This document shows, in pieces, positions 10,930-20,432 of a DNA stretch of 43,545 bases. Each line of letters starts with the position of its first letter. Position 1 is the stretch's first letter. The position numbers were made by a program, and so were the translations under genes. The notes beneath the pieces were generated by a model. The model worked only from the letters and a program-made list of their open reading frames with translations. It had not been told where the DNA came from and searched no databases. Source of the DNA: Vibrio aestivus (GTDB lineage Bacteria > Pseudomonadota > Gammaproteobacteria > Enterobacterales > Vibrionaceae); contig JYJN01000060.1 in the NCBI GenBank assembly GCA_003263845.1, positions 1 through 43,545 of the forward strand, written 5' to 3'.

Positions 10930-10964
10930 TGCGAGCGTCCAAATAGGAAAATTGGAGACAAACA

Positions 10965-12413
10965 ATGAAAGGTGATATCGGTGTAATTGGCCTAGCAGTA
11001 ATGGGTCAAAACCTTATCCTAAACATGAACGACCACGGCTTTAAAGTTGTGGCTCACAACCGTACTGCTGCGAAGGTAGATGAATTCCTTGAAGGCCCAG
11101 CAAAAGGCACAAACATTGTTGGTGCTTACTCACTAGAAGAGCTAGTAGAGATGCTAGAAGCACCACGTAAAGTGATGCTGATGGTTCGTGCTGGTGCTGT
11201 TGTTGATGCGTTCATCGACAACCTAATCCCACTTCTAGACGAAGGCGACATCATCATTGATGGCGGTAACACTAACTACCCAGACACAAACCGTCGCGTT
11301 GCACATTGCCGTGAAAAAGGCATTCACTTCATCGGTACTGGTGTATCTGGTGGTGAAGAAGGTGCTCGTTTCGGTCCTTCAATCATGCCTGGCGGTTCTG
11401 CAGAAGCTTGGGAAGCGGTTAAGCCTATCTTCCAAGGTATCTCAGCAAAAACTGACGCTGGTGAGCCATGTTGTGACTGGGTTGGTAACGATGGTGCTGG
11501 CCACTTCGTTAAGATGGTTCACAACGGCATCGAATACGGCGACATGCAGCTAATCACTGAAGCTTACCAGTTCATGAAAGATGGCCTTGGTATGTCTGCT
11601 GACGAGATGCAAGCAGTATTCGCTGACTGGAACAAGACTGAACTAGACAGCTACCTAGTAGAAATCACTGCTGACATCCTTGGCTACAAAGATGAAGACG
11701 GCGAACCACTAGTAGAGAAGATCCTAGACACGGCTGGCCAAAAAGGCACAGGTAAATGGACAGGTATCAATGCTCTAGACCTAGGTATTCCACTAACGCT
11801 TATCTCTGAGTCTGTATTCTCTCGTTGTCTGTCTGCACTTAAAGACCAGCGCGTTGAAGCTGAATCTCTGTTTGGTAAGACAATCACACCAGTTGAAGGC
11901 GATAAGAAAGAGTGGGTTGATGCTCTTCGCCAAGCTCTACTAGCGTCTAAGATCATCTCTTACGCTCAAGGCTTCATGCTAATGCGCGAAGCATCGAACG
12001 AAAATGGTTGGGACCTAAACTACGGTAACGTAGCTCTTATGTGGCGTGGTGGCTGTATCATCCGTTCTGCATTCCTAGGCAACATCCGTGATGCGTACGA
12101 AGCGAACCCAGACATCGCATTCCTAGGTTCAGATGACTACTTCAAAGGCATCCTACAGAACAGCCTAAGCGCATGGCGTAAAGTAGCAGCTAAGTCGCTA
12201 GAAGCTGGCATCCCAATGCCATGTACTATCTCTGCACTTTCGTTCCTAGATGGTTACACGACAGCTCGCCTGCCAGCGAACCTTCTTCAAGCTCAACGTG
12301 ACTACTTCGGTGCTCACACATATGAGCGTACTGATCGTCCACGTGGTGAGTTCTTCCACACGAACTGGACTGGTACAGGCGGCGATACTGCATCAACAAC
12401 TTACGACGTATAA
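10965..12413 (+). CDS. gnd: 6-phosphogluconate dehydrogenase, decarboxylating
   Basis: A 482-residue cytoplasmic enzyme converting 6-phosphogluconate to ribulose 5-phosphate and CO2 with NADP+. The Rossmann motif GLAVMGQNL opens the protein; GVSGGEEGARFGPSIMPGG and the catalytic Lys in HFVKMVHNGIEYGDMQ are present, as is GTGKWT in the C-terminal helical domain. Full family length. The start has TTGGAGA upstream. Last gene of the zwf-pgl-gnd operon, closed by the terminator at 12451-12480. Codon use is strikingly regular, as expected for a highly expressed gene. Confidence 0.97.
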   Translation: MKGDIGVIGLAVMGQNLILNMNDHGFKVVAHNRTAAKVDEFLEGPAKGTNIVGAYSLEELVEMLEAPRKVMLMVRAGAVVDAFIDNLIPLLDEGDIIIDGGNTNYPDTNRRVAHCREKGIHFIGTGVSGGEEGARFGPSIMPGGSAEAWEAVKPIFQGISAKTDAGEPCCDWVGNDGAGHFVKMVHNGIEYGDMQLITEAYQFMKDGLGMSADEMQAVFADWNKTELDSYLVEITADILGYKDEDGEPLVEKILDTAGQKGTGKWTGINALDLGIPLTLISESVFSRCLSALKDQRVEAESLFGKTITPVEGDKKEWVDALRQALLASKIISYAQGFMLMREASNENGWDLNYGNVALMWRGGCIIRSAFLGNIRDAYEANPDIAFLGSDDYFKGILQNSLSAWRKVAAKSLEAGIPMPCTISALSFLDGYTTARLPANLLQAQRDYFGAHTYERTDRPRGEFFHTNWTGTGGDTASTTYDV

Positions 12414-12450
12414 TTTATTAGGCGTTAACGCCATATAAATCATTATGATA

Positions 12451-12480
12451 AAGCCGACTCACTGTTTGAGTCGGCTTTTT
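12451..12480 (+). terminator. Terminator of zwf-pgl-gnd
   Basis: AAGCCGACTCA-CTGT-TTGAGTCGGCTTTTTT: an 11-base stem with a T run, 37 bases after the gnd stop. Confidence 0.88.
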
Positions 12481-12501
12481 TGTGACTCCTTCTCCTCTGG
12501 G

Positions 12502-12546
12502 GGCGTAGATGTTTTTTGTGATCAACCTCAAATCTACGCCTATAAT
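12502..12546 (+). promoter_or_regulatory. Promoter with flanking inverted repeat before the 47-codon ORF
   Basis: GGCGTAGAT (12502-12510) and ATCTACGCC (12532-12540) form a perfect 9-base inverted repeat separated by 21 bases. The second arm abuts TATAAT (12541-12546), and a possible -35 TTGTGA (12516-12521, 19-base spacer) lies between the arms. The two-turn spacing of arms suggests a dimeric regulator bridging the -35. Confidence 0.5.
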
Positions 12547-12550
12547 TTAT

Positions 12551-12575
12551 TTGATATGGAGGAGTTGCATATCAA
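12551..12575 (+). other. Hairpin at the expected 5' end of the small transcript
   Basis: TTGATATG-GAGGAGTTG-CATATCAA: a perfect 8-base stem whose loop carries GAGGAG. It lies where a transcript from the TATAAT at 12541 would begin, so it may cap or regulate that RNA. Confidence 0.4.
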
Positions 12576-12623
12576 ACATCCTCGCTATCGTTGCATTACC
12601 AACTACATGATTGAGGTTTTGTT

Positions 12624-12767
12624 ATGACCATTAATAAACGCTTTATATTTCTTCCTAACCAGTTAGAAGATGAGGCCATTCAGAAGTTAAATTCTGAAAA
12701 GTCAGCACAAGAAACTCAACGTCAGCAACTAGTAAAACAGGCTCAAGAACAGGGTGGTATAGAGTAA
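12624..12767 (+). CDS. Small protein of 47 residues, unknown function
   Basis: Reads MTINKRFIFLPNQLEDEAI and continues as a charged, Gln-rich segment (KLNSEKSAQETQRQQLVKQ) likely to be one helix, ending QGGIE. It has GAGG seven bases before the ATG, its own promoter and hairpin upstream (12502-12575) and a terminator 20 bases after the stop, so it is a complete unit. A 23-codon frame from 12556 ends in TGA overlapping this ATG, but has no ribosome site of its own. I do not recognise the family. The RNA could also act as a small regulatory RNA. Confidence 0.5.
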   Translation: MTINKRFIFLPNQLEDEAIQKLNSEKSAQETQRQQLVKQAQEQGGIE

Positions 12768-12786
12768 CGCTCAATGTTCTAATCAA

Positions 12787-12812
12787 AAAAAACCGCCACA
12801 GTGCGGTTTTTT
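12787..12812 (+). terminator. Terminator of the small orphan unit
   Basis: AAAACCGC-CACAGT-GCGGTTTTTT, 20 bases after the 47-codon ORF; the A run upstream makes it partly usable from the other strand. Confidence 0.8.
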
Positions 12813-13170
12813 ATTGAGTCGTAAATCGTTATACGCCTACTCTTTGCTCTAAATCAGTTAATTTCACAAAATATCATCAAATATAGTCATCATATATTTG
12901 CGCTGAGTTCCTCAAATCCTTAGAATTGCCCGCTTTGCAAATAGATACTAGGTAATTTTACCTTTTTCGATACTTTTAATGAAACTTGGTGCACTTTAAG
13001 CACATTTCCTCGTTATTTTCGATCTCTTTAGACAACATATCCGATTGTATGTCTCTCGCAGCATCCTCTTAATGCTCGTACTATTTGCCGCGGTTCTACG
13101 GATGGCACCAATCTCTACCTATGGAAAGTTAACCTTCTAGCCCAGTGTTAGACAGACATTAGGAAACATT
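12813..13170. other. Gene-free AT-rich region upstream of gltS
   Basis: No gene or RNA recognised. AT-rich with short repeats such as ATATAGTCATCATATAT near 12884. A weak AGGAAACATT precedes the symporter start. Confidence 0.5.
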
Positions 13171-14507
13171 ATGCCTCAAGGTTTGATGCTATCTGACTTA
13201 GCCATTGCAGGTGCTTTGCTTATATTTGCAAAACTACTGCGCGTGCATATTACTTTACTACAGAAGATATACATCCCCTCCGCCGTATTAGCGGGTTTAT
13301 TAGGGCTTGTACTTGGCCCTGCAGTACTTGACCTTTTGCCATGGACGGATACATTCACCGCCAATGCAGGTATTTTAACAGCAGCCCTTTTCTCTGCACT
13401 TGGCTTGGCGACAGATGTCCCTTCCCCGAAAACCGTTGCCACTCGCGCTGGCTCTATGTGGGCATTCAACCAAATTGCCTCGGTTTCCCAATGGCTATTT
13501 GCTGCGATGTTTGGCCTAGTGATCACTTCCCTATTCTGGCCAGAAGTGAGTGGCGCTCTGGGTGTCACCATGTCTGCTGGCTTCATGGGAGGCACGGTAC
13601 TTCAGCCGTTGTCGGCGATATCTTTAATTCCCTAGGTTGGGAAGACGCATTTTCAATTAGCCTTACTTTTGCCACAGTCGGTATCTTTTTGTCTATCTCC
13701 ATTGGCATGTTGATCCTACAAGTGGCGCTGAAAATGGGTTGGATTAAAACCTTTACAAACTTTAACAATATGGATGAATTCCAGCGTAAAGGTTTGATTA
13801 AACCAAACCAACAACAAGCAGTAATGAAAGACACCATGTCATCGCTTTCGGTTGATGCATTTGCTATCCATGCTGCGCTGGTTGTTATCGTCACTGCCTT
13901 TGCTTATGTGTCTGCGGACTTCCTGTCGTCTTTCCACGATAAGGTACAGATCCCAACGTTCGTAACTGGTTTCCTCGGCGGTATGTTTGTGCGTATTGTT
14001 GCCAAACAATCAAAAGCATCAAAATACCTATGTGATGGCGCGTTCAACCATGCCGCGGGGATGAGCACTGATTACCTCATTATTTTTGGTATCTCTTCTA
14101 TCAAAATCACGGTGCTTGCTGCATACCTAGCTCCAATGATCGTATTAGCTCTGGGTGGCGTGATGTTCACTTTGTGGTTAGTGCTATGGGTGGCACCGCG
14201 TATCATGGGCGACAATTGGTTTGAAAAAGGCATTTTCTCTTGGGGCTGGTTAACTGGCACTGTCGCAATGGGTATTGCACTACTTCGCATCGTGGATCCA
14301 AACATGCGCAGCAAAGTTCTAGATGACTACGCCATCGCCTACGTACCAGGTTCCATTACCGATATTTTCATTATCTCTCTAATGCCACTTGCAATGTATC
14401 ATGGTATGCACTGGCATGCCCTCGCAGCAGGGTTAAGCTACATTGCTGTTGTGTTGTTTATTTGGCGATTTGTCTTTACCCGGATTGGCAAAACCGCAAC
14501 TCAGTAA
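13171..14507 (+). CDS. gltS: Sodium/glutamate symporter, GltS family (one frameshift)
   Basis: Repaired length about 445 residues, an inner-membrane ESS-family carrier importing glutamate with sodium. Many hydrophobic segments are seen, with the family motif SAGFMGGHGTSAVVG in the first half; the second half has GAFNHAAGMSTDYLIIFGISSI and GWLTGTVAMGIALLRIVDP. The frame is broken at 13593: a single C turns GGCACGG into GGCCACGG, restoring the His of the GGHGT motif and joining to DIFNSLGWEDAFS. AGGAAACATT precedes the ATG. The specific substrate (glutamate rather than another acid) rests on the family only. A strong terminator follows. Confidence 0.85.
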
Positions 14508-14537
14508 CCCAATCAAACACTCAACAAGCTCAATAGA

Positions 14538-14565
14538 AAAAGCCGCTCAAATGAGCGGCTTTTTT
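14538..14565. terminator. Terminator after gltS
   Basis: AAAAGCCGCTCA-AA-TGAGCGGCTTTTTT: long perfect stem with A and T tails, usable from both sides; the convergent small gene ends at 14614. Confidence 0.88.
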
Positions 14566-14613
14566 GACGACGATTTCTTATGTTGGCTAATCACTTCCTG
14601 TGTGCCAGTTGTT

Positions 14614-14823
14614 CTATATCGCTTCTCGTTTATTGGGGAAGAATCGATTTTTTAAGTAAACAATGCCTGTTACAATCAAGCCTCCAACGGACACAGTGAA
14701 CAGAGCTGGCATGGACATAATCCATGCAAAAATGGCCAACATACTGGCGATGAATGCTGTCATTCTGCTTCCTGACATTACACGGCCGAGCTTTCGAGAA
14801 GTGAACTTTTTCGATGCAGTCAT
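14614..14823 (-). CDS. Small two-helix membrane protein, unknown
   Basis: A 69-residue protein with a basic N-terminus (MTASKKFTSRKLGRVMSG) and two hydrophobic segments, TAFIASMLAIFAWIMSMPAL and TVSVGGLIVTGIVYL, ending in a basic tail KNRFFPNKREAI. The ATG at 14823 is preceded by AAGGAGG with five bases spacing, a strong site, which fixes the start over the in-frame codon 21 bases upstream. I do not recognise the family. Confidence 0.65.
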   Translation of the reverse strand: MTASKKFTSRKLGRVMSGSRMTAFIASMLAIFAWIMSMPALFTVSVGGLIVTGIVYLKNRFFPNKREAI

Positions 14824-15127
14824 AGTACCCTCCTTACCTGTCATAATGTTTACTATGTCTAGGCTTTTTTGTCTAAACTCATAGTGCCAAAATTCGATGA
14901 TTTATTCACCAAAGGCTGGGTGGTTTACTCTACGGGATCACGTTGATTTTAGAACGTTTTAGACTTCTGATATTTGTTTATATTTTGTTCAATACGAATT
15001 CAGGACTGTTCTTTTTATCATCAATTTCAACAAATGTGATTCCAACTTGAAACACGAGTGCAAATCGACTGGCAACCTCAACAAGCTGAACTATTCTCCA
15101 AGAATACAAGGCTTAAAGGTAACCGCT
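14824..15127. other. Divergent intergenic region
   Basis: Holds the promoters of the small membrane protein (minus) and the aminotransferase unit (plus). Contains GATTTTAGAACGTTTTAGACTTC near 14946, a short direct repeat of TTTTAGA. No firm site recognised. Confidence 0.4.
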
Positions 15128-16468
15128 ATGTCCCACGTTTTTCATCGTCATTGCCACGCTTCACTCCCTATCATCTCACACGGACATGGCGCCTACCTTT
15201 ATGATACCCGAGGTAAAAAATACTTCGATGCCTGCGGTGGCGCAGCCGTATCTAACCTCGGCCACGACAATGAATACGTAAAACAAGCCATTCAAAAACA
15301 GATGAAAGAGATTCCCTATGCACACACAGGATTCTTTACTAATCAGGTAAGCGAAAATCTAGCCGAGAAGTTGACCTCCCTTGCTCCAAAAGACCTTAGC
15401 CGTGTTTACTTTACTTGTGGCGGTTCAGAAGCCATCGAAGCTGCTCTAAAGATGGCAAGGCAGTATTACCTTGAACAAGGAAAAACCAAAAAAACTCAGT
15501 TTATTGCTCGTCATCAGAGTTACCACGGTAATACCCTTGGAGCGCTGTCCGTTGGCGGAAATCATTGGAGAAGGGAGCCTTTCAAGGCCATTATGGCGGC
15601 CTCAAACCATATAGACCCTTGCTACCCTTATCGTTTCCAACGAGAAAACGAAACAGACGAAGCCTACTCCGATCGCTGCGCGCGTTCTTTAGAAGATACG
15701 ATTTTACAAATGGGACCAGAGAATGTGATGGCCTTCGTGGCCGAACCGATTGTCGGAGCGACTTCTGGTGCTGTGGTACCCACCCAAGGGTACTTTAAGA
15801 TAATTCGCGAAATCTGCACCCGATACGATGTTCTGTTGATATTAGATGAAGTGATGTGCGGAGTTGGTCGAAGCGGGCGCTTTTATGCCTTTGAGCACGA
15901 AGGCATTACCCCGGATATTGTTACCATTGCCAAAGGATTAGGTGCAGGGTATCAACCTATTGGCGCAACTGTGGTCAGTGACAAAATTTTCGAGGCAATC
16001 TCACAGGGCAGTGGCTTCTTTCAGCATGGCCATACCTTTATGGGCCACCCGATGGCTTGTGCTGCTGGGCTTGCAACCATCAACTACATCATGGATCACA
16101 ACCTTTTAGAGAGAGTTTCAGACCTTGGCGATGCTTTACACTCCAAACTTCAAGGCACACTAGGGCATCAGAATTACATTGGTGAAATTCGTGGACGAGG
16201 GCTATTTCTAGGCATCGAAATAGTAGCAGACAAGCAGACTAAAACCCCTCATTCAGCCGATGTGCCGATTGCCAAGTTAATTAAGTCAACGGCTATGGAA
16301 GAAGGGCTCATGGTTTATCCCATGGGTGGCACGATTGATGGTAAGCAAGGCAATCACATACTACTTGCCCCTCCGTTTACAATGGAAGATCGGCAATGTG
16401 ACGAGATCGTCGATAAACTGAATGCCACACTGCAGAATGTGATGAGACATCTTGGGGAGACGCGATGA
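15128..16468 (+). CDS. Class III (omega) aminotransferase, PLP-dependent
   Basis: A 446-residue fold-type I enzyme of the ornithine/beta-alanine aminotransferase class. GAYLYDTRGKKYFDACGG opens the fold, CGGSEAIEAALKMARQY binds the PLP phosphate, ILDEVMCGVGRSG carries the PLP-contacting Asp, and the Schiff-base lysine is K269 in TIAKGLGAGYQPIG. The open frame runs to a TTG at 15047, but ATG at 15128 has AAAGGT upstream and starts where the family does. Its stop overlaps the next gene by four bases. Since that gene encodes a beta-keto acid cleavage enzyme, this enzyme probably removes the amino group from a beta-amino acid to give the beta-keto acid. That substrate is inferred. Confidence 0.85.
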   Translation: MSHVFHRHCHASLPIISHGHGAYLYDTRGKKYFDACGGAAVSNLGHDNEYVKQAIQKQMKEIPYAHTGFFTNQVSENLAEKLTSLAPKDLSRVYFTCGGSEAIEAALKMARQYYLEQGKTKKTQFIARHQSYHGNTLGALSVGGNHWRREPFKAIMAASNHIDPCYPYRFQRENETDEAYSDRCARSLEDTILQMGPENVMAFVAEPIVGATSGAVVPTQGYFKIIREICTRYDVLLILDEVMCGVGRSGRFYAFEHEGITPDIVTIAKGLGAGYQPIGATVVSDKIFEAISQGSGFFQHGHTFMGHPMACAAGLATINYIMDHNLLERVSDLGDALHSKLQGTLGHQNYIGEIRGRGLFLGIEIVADKQTKTPHSADVPIAKLIKSTAMEEGLMVYPMGGTIDGKQGNHILLAPPFTMEDRQCDEIVDKLNATLQNVMRHLGETR

Positions 16469-17292
16469 GTCCTTCGTCAAAGGTAGCGATTATTGTTGCG
16501 CCTAATGGTGCAACGAAATCAAAACTCACCCACTCAACCCTCCCCATAACTCCCATTGAGATCGCGCAGACCGTGGATGAATGCAGAGCAGAAGGGGCAA
16601 CCATGGTACATCTACACTCTCGGGATACGTCGGGTGCTCATTCTCTCGAGATTGAAGACAATTTGCGCACTTACCACGAAGTGAAACAACGTGTCGGCGA
16701 TGATATCGTGATTCAACTCACCACTGAGGCCGTTGGCAAATACTCACCAGAACAACAGATGGCGCTGATTAAAGCCGTCAAACCTGAAGCGGCTTCGTTT
16801 GCCATTAAAGAGTTGATTCCATCAAACAATGAACGCCGTATTGCACGTGATTTTTTTGCTTGGGTAAACGACGAAAAGATCACCGCGCAGTACATTGTTT
16901 ACTCACTTGAAGATCTGAAACGATACTTAGATCTCACAGAAAATCAGATACTTCCAACGCAAAATCATCATCTTTTGCTAGTCTTAGGAAGATACAGTGA
17001 GCAATTATTGTCCAATCCAACTGACTTGTTGCCCTTTTTCCCAACTTTGCAACAGGTTAAGTGTCGTTGGGCGGTATGCGCCTTTGGACCACAAGAGTTA
17101 CACTGTCTGACTGCAGCAGCGCTCTTGGGAGGAGACGTTCGAATCGGGTTTGAAAACAACCATTTGGATATATTCGGCCAACCTGCCAAAAGTAATGCTC
17201 AGCAAGTGAAACAACTGAAAAATACACTATCAATGCTCAACATTGGAACTTATGACGCAAACACATTCAGAGCCATTATTAGGGAGTGTTGA
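16465..17292 (+). CDS. Beta-keto acid cleavage enzyme (BKACE, DUF849)
   Basis: A 275-residue TIM-barrel enzyme of the family named after 3-keto-5-aminohexanoate cleavage enzyme (Kce). Members use acetyl-CoA to split a beta-keto acid into acetoacetate and a new acyl-CoA. Visible family parts: APNGATKSKLTH at the N-terminus, MVHLHSRDTSGAHSLE with the two zinc-binding His, QLTTEAVG, and AALLGGDVRIGFENN, where many members have GGHVRVGLEDN. The Asp and Asn in this last motif differ from the common form and may reflect an unusual substrate. It is translationally coupled (ATGA) to the aminotransferase, a pairing that fits degradation of a beta-amino acid. Confidence 0.85.
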   Translation: MSPSSKVAIIVAPNGATKSKLTHSTLPITPIEIAQTVDECRAEGATMVHLHSRDTSGAHSLEIEDNLRTYHEVKQRVGDDIVIQLTTEAVGKYSPEQQMALIKAVKPEAASFAIKELIPSNNERRIARDFFAWVNDEKITAQYIVYSLEDLKRYLDLTENQILPTQNHHLLLVLGRYSEQLLSNPTDLLPFFPTLQQVKCRWAVCAFGPQELHCLTAAALLGGDVRIGFENNHLDIFGQPAKSNAQQVKQLKNTLSMLNIGTYDANTFRAIIREC

Positions 17293-17411
17293 ACTTTCAA
17301 GCTGATCTTTGCAGCACTTTGCGGGAAATTTAACCGCGAAAGGTCAACACACCCAATCAATAAACAGCTCTGGTTTACGTCACTGTACTAACCTCAAAAT
17401 AAGGAAATACC

Positions 17412-18386
17412 ATGAAGCGACTTAAGTCATTTGTCACCGCTACCACTGCAACTCTATTACTTGGTGCGGCAGGCACTGCGGTAGCACAAGACCGATTTGT
17501 CACGATTGGCACTGGGGGCGTCACAGGGGTTTACTACCCAACAGGTGGCGCAATTTGTCGTCTCGTGAACAAGTCACGTAGCGAACACAACATCCGTTGT
17601 TCGGTCGAAAGTACTGGCGGCTCAATCTACAACATCAACACCATTCGCGCCGGTGAACTTGACCTTGGTATTGCGCAATCTGACTGGCAGTACCACGCTT
17701 ACAACGGCACAAGCAAGTTCGAAGATAAAGGTGAGTTTAAAGACCTTCGCGCTGTATTCTCTGTTCATCCAGAACCGTTCACGGTTGTGGCACGCGCAGA
17801 TGCAGGCATTAAAACCTTTGAAGACTTGAAAGGTAAACGTGTCAACATCGGTAACCCTGGCTCTGGCCAACGCGGTACGATGGAAGTACTGATGGCTGAG
17901 TATGGTTGGACGAATAAAGACTTCAAACTGGTTTCAGAACTGAAAGCGTCGGAGCAATCGAAAGCACTATGTGACAACAAGATCGACGCTATGATCTACA
18001 CCGTTGGTCATCCAAGTGGCGCAATCAAAGAAGCAACAACCTCTTGTGACAGTGTAGTCGTGTCCGTTGCGGGTAAGCAAGTGGACAAGCTAGTTGCGGA
18101 CAACAGCTTCTACCGTGTGGCAAATGTACCGGGTGGCATGTACCGTGGTAACGAAGCAGATACTGCGACGTTCGGTGTAGGTGCAACGTTTGTATCTTCA
18201 ACAGCAGTACCAGAAGACGTGGTTTACAACATTGTGAAAGCGGTATTTGAAAACTTCGATGACTTCCGTCGTCTGCACCCTGCTTTCGCAAACCTGAAAA
18301 AAGAAGAGATGGTGAAAGATGGCCTTTCGGCACCACTTCACCCAGGTGCTGAGAAGTACTACCGCGAAGTGGGCCTTCTTAAGTAG
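17412..18386 (+). CDS. TAXI-family TRAP transporter solute-binding protein
   Basis: A 324-residue periplasmic protein with signal peptide ([20 protein letters not shown] to VAQ). The TAXI signature is clear: [25 protein letters not shown], then [25 protein letters not shown], and [12 protein letters not shown]. These proteins deliver small carboxylates or amino acids to a fused DctQM-type permease, but no permease lies here, so it must use one elsewhere or act alone. It follows the BKACE gene by 119 bases on the same strand and ends at a strong terminator, so it may be the substrate receptor for that pathway. Confidence 0.9.
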   Translation: MKRLKSFVTATTATLLLGAAGTAVAQDRFVTIGTGGVTGVYYPTGGAICRLVNKSRSEHNIRCSVESTGGSIYNINTIRAGELDLGIAQSDWQYHAYNGTSKFEDKGEFKDLRAVFSVHPEPFTVVARADAGIKTFEDLKGKRVNIGNPGSGQRGTMEVLMAEYGWTNKDFKLVSELKASEQSKALCDNKIDAMIYTVGHPSGAIKEATTSCDSVVVSVAGKQVDKLVADNSFYRVANVPGGMYRGNEADTATFGVGATFVSSTAVPEDVVYNIVKAVFENFDDFRRLHPAFANLKKEEMVKDGLSAPLHPGAEKYYREVGLLK

Positions 18387-18447
18387 TTGCCTTTTGAAGT
18401 AATTACCTTTTAAAGTAGTTAACTGGTGAAACAACTCTAATTAATAC

Positions 18448-18475
18448 AAAAGCGCTTACCTAGGTAAGCGCTTTT
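18448..18475. terminator. Bidirectional terminator between TAXI and TauE genes
   Basis: AAAAGCGCTTACC-TA-GGTAAGCGCTTTT, a 13-base perfect stem between two convergent genes. Confidence 0.88.
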
Positions 18476-18496
18476 CTTTTGTCATAAAATCTTGAT

Positions 18497-19293
18497 CTAT
18501 ACGATCGCAGCTGGACGCCAGTAAACATCATAAAAGAAGTACAAAGTAATCGCTGCACTCGATGCAGTAACAAAGTGTCTGACAACGTACTGAGGCAATA
18601 CACGTGATACTCTCGCCGCGAGGTAACCACCCACTAACGTACCTAACAACACCGCTAAACCACGCGGCCAATCAATAAAATCGTTAACGACAAAGATACC
18701 AATTGCCGTGAGCGAGACAGCGGAAGAGATCAGCAGCTTCAGTCCATTCATAGCGTTGATGTTGGTGTAACCCACCAAGACTAGGTAACTCAACACGATT
18801 ATCCCCAACCCTGCGTTAAAGAAACCACCATAGGCAGACACGCTCACTAATAACAAGCCAGATAGACCAAAAGCAACGCCACGCCCCACAGCGCTATTCC
18901 CAATGCCTAATCGACCATTGATGGCCGAGATAGATTGGTTGATCTTTTGGCCGAACACAAACAGGACCGTCGCAAAAAGCAGTAGCCAAGGAATGGCTTC
19001 GATGAAAAGTTCTTCAGAGGTGTTTAACAGCAGATAGGCACCTAGCCCACCTCCGATAAAACTAAAAATTAGGATATGCCAAAGCTTATCTGAGTGTTGC
19101 GCAATCTCTTTGCGAAACCCATAGCTGCCACTTAAGTAACCAGCACATGCGGCAAACGTATTGGTAGCATTAGCGGCGATGGGTGGGACCCCTACCCACA
19201 TTAACGCAGGAAAAGTAATAAAGCTTCCGCCCCCGCCACAGAATTGATGACCCCACCGGCAACACCCGCGAAAAATAGCAGCATCCATTCCAA
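18497..19293 (-). CDS. TauE/SafE-family sulfite/organosulfonate exporter-like protein (one frameshift)
   Basis: Repaired length about 265 residues, an inner-membrane protein with around eight hydrophobic segments. The family opening is seen after adding one base to the C5 run at 19230-19234: MLLFFAGVAGGVINSVAGGGSF, joining to ITFPALMWVGVPPIAANATNT. The second repeat has FGLSGLLLVSVSAYGGFFNAGLG. Start is uncertain: TTG at 19293 with AGAAGGG 11 bases upstream, or ATG at 19284. Family members export sulfite, sulfonates or unknown anions; substrate here unknown. Confidence 0.78.
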
Positions 19294-19376
19294 TCGACTC
19301 ACCACCCTTCTGACGCTTACAGTCTTGTTAACATATTGTTTACACGATACTTGGGTTAACTAATGATGTAAATGCG

Positions 19377-19406
19377 ACTAAAGCGCTAGAAACTAAAGCT
19401 CTAGAA
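19377..19406. repeat. Tandem 15-base repeat, two copies
   Basis: ACTAAAGCGCTAGAA (19377-19391) and ACTAAAGCTCTAGAA (19392-19406) differ at one base. They lie in the short gap between the TauE and EamA genes. Confidence 0.6.
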
Positions 19407-19444
19407 GATGTTGAGTTCGATTTACTAGTAATGAAAGATTCCGC

Positions 19445-20340
19445 TTACGCCTTTGGAGACAGCATTAGCTTCACCACACAGAAGCAGATCAACGCTCCAC
19501 CGAGAACCTGAATCAAAGTCATCGACTCTTGCAACCACCAAGCGGCAAACAAGGCTCCAAATAAGGCTCACTGCCCATTAGCATCGATACTTTAGTCGGT
19601 GATAAGCGCCTAACCGCGAAGTTTTGCACTGCAAACGCGAACAAAGTACAAAACACCACCAAGTACCCCAACATCAGCCAGAAGTCGACTTCGCTCGGCA
19701 ATTCCCAGTCACTTAATGGCGAAATCGCAATAAACACGATGAAAGCCAGCCAACCCACAACAAACGATTGAATCGCAGTGACCGCCAAGGTGGATATCTC
19801 ACTACCTTCTGTAAAGCGTTTAGTCGTCGTTACCATAATGCCGCGCAATACCGCCGCTAGCAGAATGAACCCATCTCCGACATTAATATCAATGCGGTTC
19901 TCTTGCCATGTCAGCATGCCCACACCAATCAAACAGCCTACACTCAATGTCATTAATACAGAAGACGGCTTCGATTGATTGATCACCCGCTCAAACACTG
20001 CGGTAAATATCATCGACAAACTAATCAAGAATGCTGCGTTAGACGCACTGGTAAGAGACACCCCAATCACCTCACAGCTAAAAATACCCGCCAGAATTAC
20101 GCCCGTTGGTAAGGCCTTCCACCATTCCCCCACGTTGCCTTTGCGATAGTCACTGATGAGGGCGGGTATCAAACAGACAAAAGTTGAAAAGAAACGCAGC
20201 GATAAGAAAAGCGGAATAGAAACAAAGAACAGTGCTGACTTTGTGACGCCATAACTGGTGCCCCAAACAATCGCAACCAGTAACAGTAATCCCTCTGTTA
20301 TTGGTAACTTACGTGGTAATGAAACGCTTTGTGATGACAT
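19445..20340 (-). CDS. EamA/DMT-family transporter (one frameshift)
   Basis: Repaired length about 298 residues with ten predicted membrane helices in two EamA repeats (LLLLVAIVWGTSYGVTKSAL; AAVLRGIMVTTTKRF). The start at 20340 has GGAGG five bases upstream, preferred over the codon 36 bases earlier. The frame breaks at 19563-19564: one added T joins SEPL to FGALFAAWWLQESMTL and on to a stop at 19445, the normal family ending. DMT carriers export amino acids or metabolites. It is divergent from a LysR gene whose start lies 92 bases away, the usual arrangement for a regulator and its target. Confidence 0.82.
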
Positions 20341-20432
20341 GCGACCTCCCTGTCGATCATGAATTGCAATCATCACTATCTATTAGTAACCTAAAAACAA
20401 CAATACTCAATTATGCAAAGGACTATTGCGCT

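Noticed and set aside
12556..12627. 23-codon frame ending in TGA that overlaps the 47-codon ORF start
   Set aside because: It has no ribosome site upstream and its ATG lies in the stem of the 5' hairpin; treated as leader RNA, not a gene.
13176..13595. Long minus-strand frame inside gltS
   Set aside because: Shadow of the symporter gene: no ribosome site and no family-like sequence.
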